Assembly: GCF_052857255.1 (NCBI RefSeq)
Contig: NC_135497.1
Span: 545,284,107-545,348,106, forward strand
DNA from: Amblyomma americanum
Taxonomy: Eukaryota; Arthropoda; Arachnida; Ixodida; Ixodidae
DNA length: 64,000 nucleotides
Direction of reading: 5' to 3'
Below, one piece after another: positions 60,433-64,000 of the stretch; within the stretch, counting starts at the first letter, position 1, and the number at the start of each line of letters is the position of its first letter. Under the pieces are notes generated by a model that was given only the letters and a program-made list of their open reading frames with translations, had not been told where the DNA came from and searched no databases. Position numbers and translations under genes: made by a program.

Positions 60433-61860
60433 CTTTTCTGCAATTATCGCACCACTGACGCAAATTCTCACCGGTAGCCATGAGATGTCGGCCAGGTCTC
60501 TTGCAGCCGACGAAGCTTTTACAACCATGCGCCATGTTCTCACCTTCCGTTCGATCTTGGACCATTTAGAGCCTTCCGCGCCTACAGAACTCCACACGGA
60601 CGCCAGCAGCATGTCTGGGTGCCGCTCCTGCTCAGCGGAAACCTGGCTTCAATGAGTACGTCTTTGCATACGCAAGCCGTGCGCTCACAAAAGGGAAGTC
60701 TACTTATTCAGTCGGCGAAAAAGAATGATTGGCGATTATTTGGGCGATCGCACAATTTCGCCCTTACTTATATATGGGCACCCCTTCGCTGTCATAACAG
60801 ATCACCATGCCCTTTCCTGGCTGTTTTCGCTAAGGATTCCTCTAGCCGCCTGGTTCGATGGGATCTCCACTTACACGATTACAACATTCGGGTCATTTGT
60901 CGCTCCGATGGTAAGCACTCTAATGTCGACACCCTCTCAACCTCCCCTGTGCCCTCTCATCCAAACCCACAATCTATTTACAGGCATCACACCTTCTCTT
61001 GACACCACTGATGCCGCTTTTGAGCATCGCAAGAATACATTGATTGCTTCTGTTCTGGATTTTCTATTAACCGCTCGCTTCCAATCTAGAGCGCTTTTTC
61101 GTCAAATCCATCAGTTTGTCATGAGGGACTAGCTGCTGTACCGTCGATTCTAAGTGTCAGATGTTTACAAATGGCTGCCGGTGTTTCCCCGGCATTTCCG
61201 CCCCGTCATTTGTGCCACATATCACTGTCACTCGCAATGCACTCATGCCAGTCTGCTGAATATTTTTTCCTGTCTGCGTCTTCAATATTATTGGCGGTGC
61301 TTTTCCTGTTTTCCGCCAGTACGTACTTTTTTGCCTGGAATGTCAGAGTCACAAGAACCGACCACCGCACTCACCTGTTCTCTACAAGCATAAATTTGTC
61401 AAACTCAGCCATTCGGCCGTGTTGAGATCGAGCTTTACTGGCCCTTTTTTTGCACTCCGACAGGGCACCGCTGGATAATTGTCGCTATTAATCATCTTAT
61501 GCAATCGGCGGACACTGCCCCATTACGAACTGCGACGGCCTCTGACGCAGTTGGTTTCATACTTCAAACCTCATACTTTGAAACGGTGCGCCTCAGGAAT
61601 TCCTCAGCGATCGTGGTCGCGTGTTTCTGTCATACGTCGTTGAAGCCCTTTTTCGGGAGTGCCACATCGTTCAGCGTTAAACTTCTTTGTATCATCTCTT
61701 CACGAACTGCATGACAGAGGGATTTTACTGGACCCTCGGCGACGTGCTAGGCAAACATATCACTTCCGATCGCTCAAACTGGGACCATGTTCTGCCCTTC
61801 GTTACCATGCCTCGCATTGATCTCGGTTGCCTTGAATGCATTGTTGCTTCGATTGAATAA
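60433..61860 (+). pseudogene. Ty3/gypsy RNase H-integrase relic
   Basis: Shifted frames give RNase H pieces (FVAPMVSTLMSTP-frame neighbours; better AVITDHHALSWLFSLRIPLA at about 60795-60855 and a KHSN-DTLS end near 60915). Integrase pieces follow: RLQYYWRC, then near 61440-61700 GHRWIIVAINHL-type sequence, ADTAPLRTATASDAV and a degenerate SDRG motif around 61606. This is the PR-RT-RH-IN order of ordinary gypsy, unlike copies A and B. It is heavily decayed, with no RT, gag or LTRs found. It directly follows the LINE tail, so the LINE probably inserted into it. Confidence 0.7.
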
Positions 61861-62524
61861 AAACATTTGCGAGCGAATACTGTCTCGAAACACGTGCGTA
61901 TCATGTAAAGTCAATAAAATAGAGTAGCTTAGGAATGCGACAGCACCTCACGATTCACAACAGTGGAGCAAACACGGGCAAATCGGAGCCTAGACAAAAC
62001 AAGAGCTTGTAGCAGGTCGACATACGACTACCGTCAGCATCAAACTTTGCGTCCGCCTAGTGGCATAAACTGGGTGCGAAAAAAGCTTTCGTTTGCTGCC
62101 CATCGCTTGCTTTTAAATAATCAGGAAAGTCAAATTTTTAACACTGTGCTGCCGCAGACTTTGTCGAGCTGCAGAATGATTAGTATCCGCGCTGAGTAGA
62201 ACTATTGCGTACACTACTTAAATTTCGTTCATTACTGGGCGTAACACACTGCTAGCAATACACGTTAAGTCGTAATTTTCTCTTTGGCGGACAATCTTGT
62301 GTGTGCAGCAAACTGAAAAACGTCCCAGCACCTGTTTCTCCCAGCAAAGTGATTCGGTTCACATTATACGGTCGGTATTTACCTCGAGGCCGCAATACTT
62401 CAAAAAATTGTGGCTCCAATCCACGCTTTGAAGGTGGCTGGAGAGCGAAGCTATGCTGTTTTCATTAATGTCTTAGCGTGGCGCTTTTTACTTACGACAA
62501 ACACACGAAAAATCAATCATAAAC
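61861..62524. other. No recognisable gene
   Basis: About 660 bp with short frames only. A possible polyadenylation-like CAATAAAATAG lies near 61912. Nothing can be assigned. Confidence 0.4.
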
Positions 62525-62880
62525 TTTACCGGCAGTTCCAGGGATCGAACCCGACCGCGGCGGGTGCGTTTTTATGGGGGCAAAACGCTAAGGCATCCGT
62601 GTGATGTGCGATGTCAGTGCACGTTAAAGATTAAATAAATAATTGGTTTTGGGGGAAAGGAAATGGCGCAGTATCTGTCTCATATATCGTTAAACAACGT
62701 TAAAGATTCCCAGGAGGTCGAAATTATTCCAGAGCCCTCCAGTACGGCACCTCTTTCTGTCCCCTGTTCTTTTATTCCCTTCTTTATCCCTTTCCTTATG
62801 GCGCAGTTCAGGCGCCAAAAAATATATGTAAGAGAGACACTGCGACATTTCCTTTCCCAAAAAAACAATTGTTATTATTA
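62525..62880 (+). mobile_element. Composite SINE with inverted internal tail
   Basis: The head (62530-62630) has GGGATCGAACCCGACCG and GCGATGTCAGTGCACGTTAAAG, the plus orientation of the second SINE family. Then an inverted piece of its own 3' end is inserted (TTGGTTTTGGGGGAAAGG..., 62643-62692), after which the core restarts (CGTTAAAGATTCCCAGGAGG, 62697-62716) and runs to the true tail (GACATTTCCTTTCCC, 62842-62858). The inverted piece can pair with the tail. Confidence 0.75.
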
Positions 62881-62904
62881 AACACATTGGGGACAGGAAA
62901 CATG

Positions 62905-63200
62905 CGCCATTGTTGTATAAAGAGCGGGGATGATACGGCGGCGCAACCACTGTCATGGAAAAGAAGCCAAGTGGGGCCGACGCTCCGCGGCGTAGAAGAC
63001 AGGAGAAATTCCAGTCATCGGACCTCGAGGTTGTGGCCGACCAGTTAGCCTTCGAGGCAATGAGCGGCACATGGCCAAGAGAGATGCGGAGACGCCACAG
63101 CAGAGAGAAGACCGCATCACCAAGCGCAGATTCTAGTTGAATAACGTGCCGCCTTCAACACGTGCCTCGTCTTTAATACCTTGCATGTAGCCATGATGAC
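62905..63200 (+). repeat. Dispersed repeat family, copy 3 (truncated)
   Basis: Begins at the TATA position (GTTGTATAAAGAGCGGGG, 62911-62928) and lacks the CRE-like upstream part. ATG at 62955 opens a 61-codon frame MEKKPSGADAPRRRRQEKF, clearly related to copy 1. The TATA-to-ATG spacing is conserved between copies 1 and 3. It ends near TGCATGTAGCCATG (63183-63196), similar to ACACGTAGCCATGG in copy 1. Confidence 0.65.
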
Positions 63201-63333
63201 AGGCAAAAATTGGGGGACGCTTAAGCTTCGTCTTTAAGAGCAGGACGCGTGTTAGAGCGTCTTAGAGCGTCGACAAGGAATCCACGGAACTCCATCGTCA
63301 TTCGGCGCGACTCCTTGCCTGGACAATTTGAGG

Positions 63334-63465
63334 AAAGAAAGCATATCTTGGTGGACACCCAAACCGCGCCGTAAGGCAAGGAGAATGAAAATTGGTTTTA
63401 AGGAAAGGAAATGACGCCTGTCTCACATATCTCGATGGACACCCGATCGACACCGTAAATGAAGG
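63334..63465 (-). repeat. Two tandem SINE tail fragments
   Basis: ATATCTTGGTGGACACCC (63345-63362) with CGCGCCGTAAGG, then again TTGGTTTTAAGGAAAGGAAA (63392-63411) and ATATCTCGATGGACACCC: the 3' part of the second SINE family appears twice head to tail, minus orientation. Neither has a tRNA head. Confidence 0.6.
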
Positions 63466-63619
63466 AAAAGCACCCTTCGGAGACAACACCGTATTCACTT
63501 GACGAGCCTTTGTTCATTCCAAACCATCGAGATGCAGGGGAAATGTGGCCTGGAGTTTTGTGGTGTAAGCGTGCTCACTTTGCTTTTCGGCACTATTTCC
63601 ATTCAATAAAGAAAAAAAC

Positions 63620-63825
63620 AAGAGCTGGCGAGGCGTTGTGGTTGGTGTGCTCCTCTCCCATTCCGGATCCCGACGTTCGATTCCCAATGTCGACGAATTT
63701 CCGACTCGGTTTTATTTATGAATGCTTGTGGGATTTTTCCCTGACCGCCAGCACCGACAACACCTGCATCCCTGTGACACCGGGCCCCATAACGCTGTCG
63801 TGTTAAAACAACTAGATGTAATGTA
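63620..63825 (+). mobile_element. Third tRNA-derived SINE type
   Basis: Box-A-like TTGTGGTTGGTGTGC (63646-63660), then box-B-like CGTTCGATTCCC (63674-63685) with a tRNA-like T-arm. The body is CGAATTTCCGACTCGGTTTTA and it ends GTAATGTAAGGCTAAAG. The body after the head is unlike the other SINEs here except for a short CGACGAATTT match. No target duplication found. Confidence 0.5.
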
Positions 63826-63829
63826 AGGC

Positions 63830-64000
63830 TAAAGAAGAAGATGCGTCTGATGATTTGAAAAGACGAAGCCGAGGTGACAGTGTTCTCGAGAGTTTTTGCC
63901 AGCGCTACGCTTGTGTGTCTTTTGCCGATCTGATCCCAGACTGCTGCCGTTGCCGTTCCCGTCGCCCCAGTACCTCGTAACAGACCCCCCGTTACATTTG
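63830..64000 (+). other. Possible LTR edge at window end
   Basis: The segment ends ...CCTCGTAACAGACCCCCCGTTACATTTG. An LTR ending in GTAACA, followed a few bases later by a TTTGG-type primer site, is common in gypsy elements, so an element may begin here and continue outside the window. No second LTR or coding sequence is visible. Confidence 0.3.

Overview
The window is repeat-dense eukaryotic DNA, most likely from an ixodid (hard) tick. The evidence is tRNA-headed SINEs resembling the tick family known as Ruka (best copy 4813-5048), a second SINE family sharing its core, L2/CR1-, I- and RTE-type LINEs, several Ty3/gypsy LTR retrotransposons, a Penelope-like relic and a THAP/P-element-like DNA transposon. 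There is no bacterial-style gene organisation and I found no convincing single-copy host gene. The species assignment is inference from repeat families I recognise.

Layout. 1-10.1 kb is old accessory DNA: a PIF/Harbinger relic, a solo LTR with a perfect 5-bp target duplication inside a tRNA-derived repeat, a foldback, a broken L2/CR1-type LINE with a SINE inside it, a Penelope-like relic, an unassigned stretch, an RTE LINE 3' end and a SINE. 10.1-27.35 kb was originally a short array of a ~499-bp satellite in which every unit carries a tRNA-like gene. A P-element-like transposon (10951-26494, 48-bp perfect terminal inverted repeats, 8-bp target duplication) inserted into one unit and was itself hit three times: by a Ty3/gypsy element in its left terminal repeat (10999-16137), by a full-structured L2/CR1 LINE in its last coding exon (17738-22232) and by a truncated LINE in an intron (24211-25176). 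27.7-32.9 kb is a structurally intact Ty3/gypsy element with a textbook -1 frameshift signal between gag and pol. 33.9-40.3 kb is a second member of the family at 10999-16137, this time retaining an integrase that lies upstream of reverse transcriptase. 40.4-49.4 kb is low-information DNA with a gag relic, a dispersed repeat family, microsatellites and SINEs. 49.7-55.4 kb is an apparently intact I-type LINE with a 12-bp target duplication. 55.8-64 kb holds another copy of the dispersed repeat, a badly broken I-type LINE, a Ty3/gypsy pol relic, SINEs and possibly the edge of another LTR element.

The most unusual system is the two-copy Ty3/gypsy family (10999-16137 and 33883-40303). Its polyprotein order is Gag-PR-IN-RT-RH, as in Gmr1-type elements, the Gag contains a stretch resembling the vertebrate SCAN domain, and the protease has DSA in place of DSG/DTG. 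One copy has lost exactly the integrase through an in-frame 1,329-bp deletion between 8-bp direct repeats. The other keeps integrase but has a nonsense codon before RNase H, so the copies are broken in complementary places. Other points of interest are the satellite of tRNA-like genes, the 303-bp TATA-bearing promoter monomers and 2A-like peptide of the L2/CR1 LINE, and an unassigned dispersed repeat with CRE-like sites, a TATA box and a conserved short reading frame.
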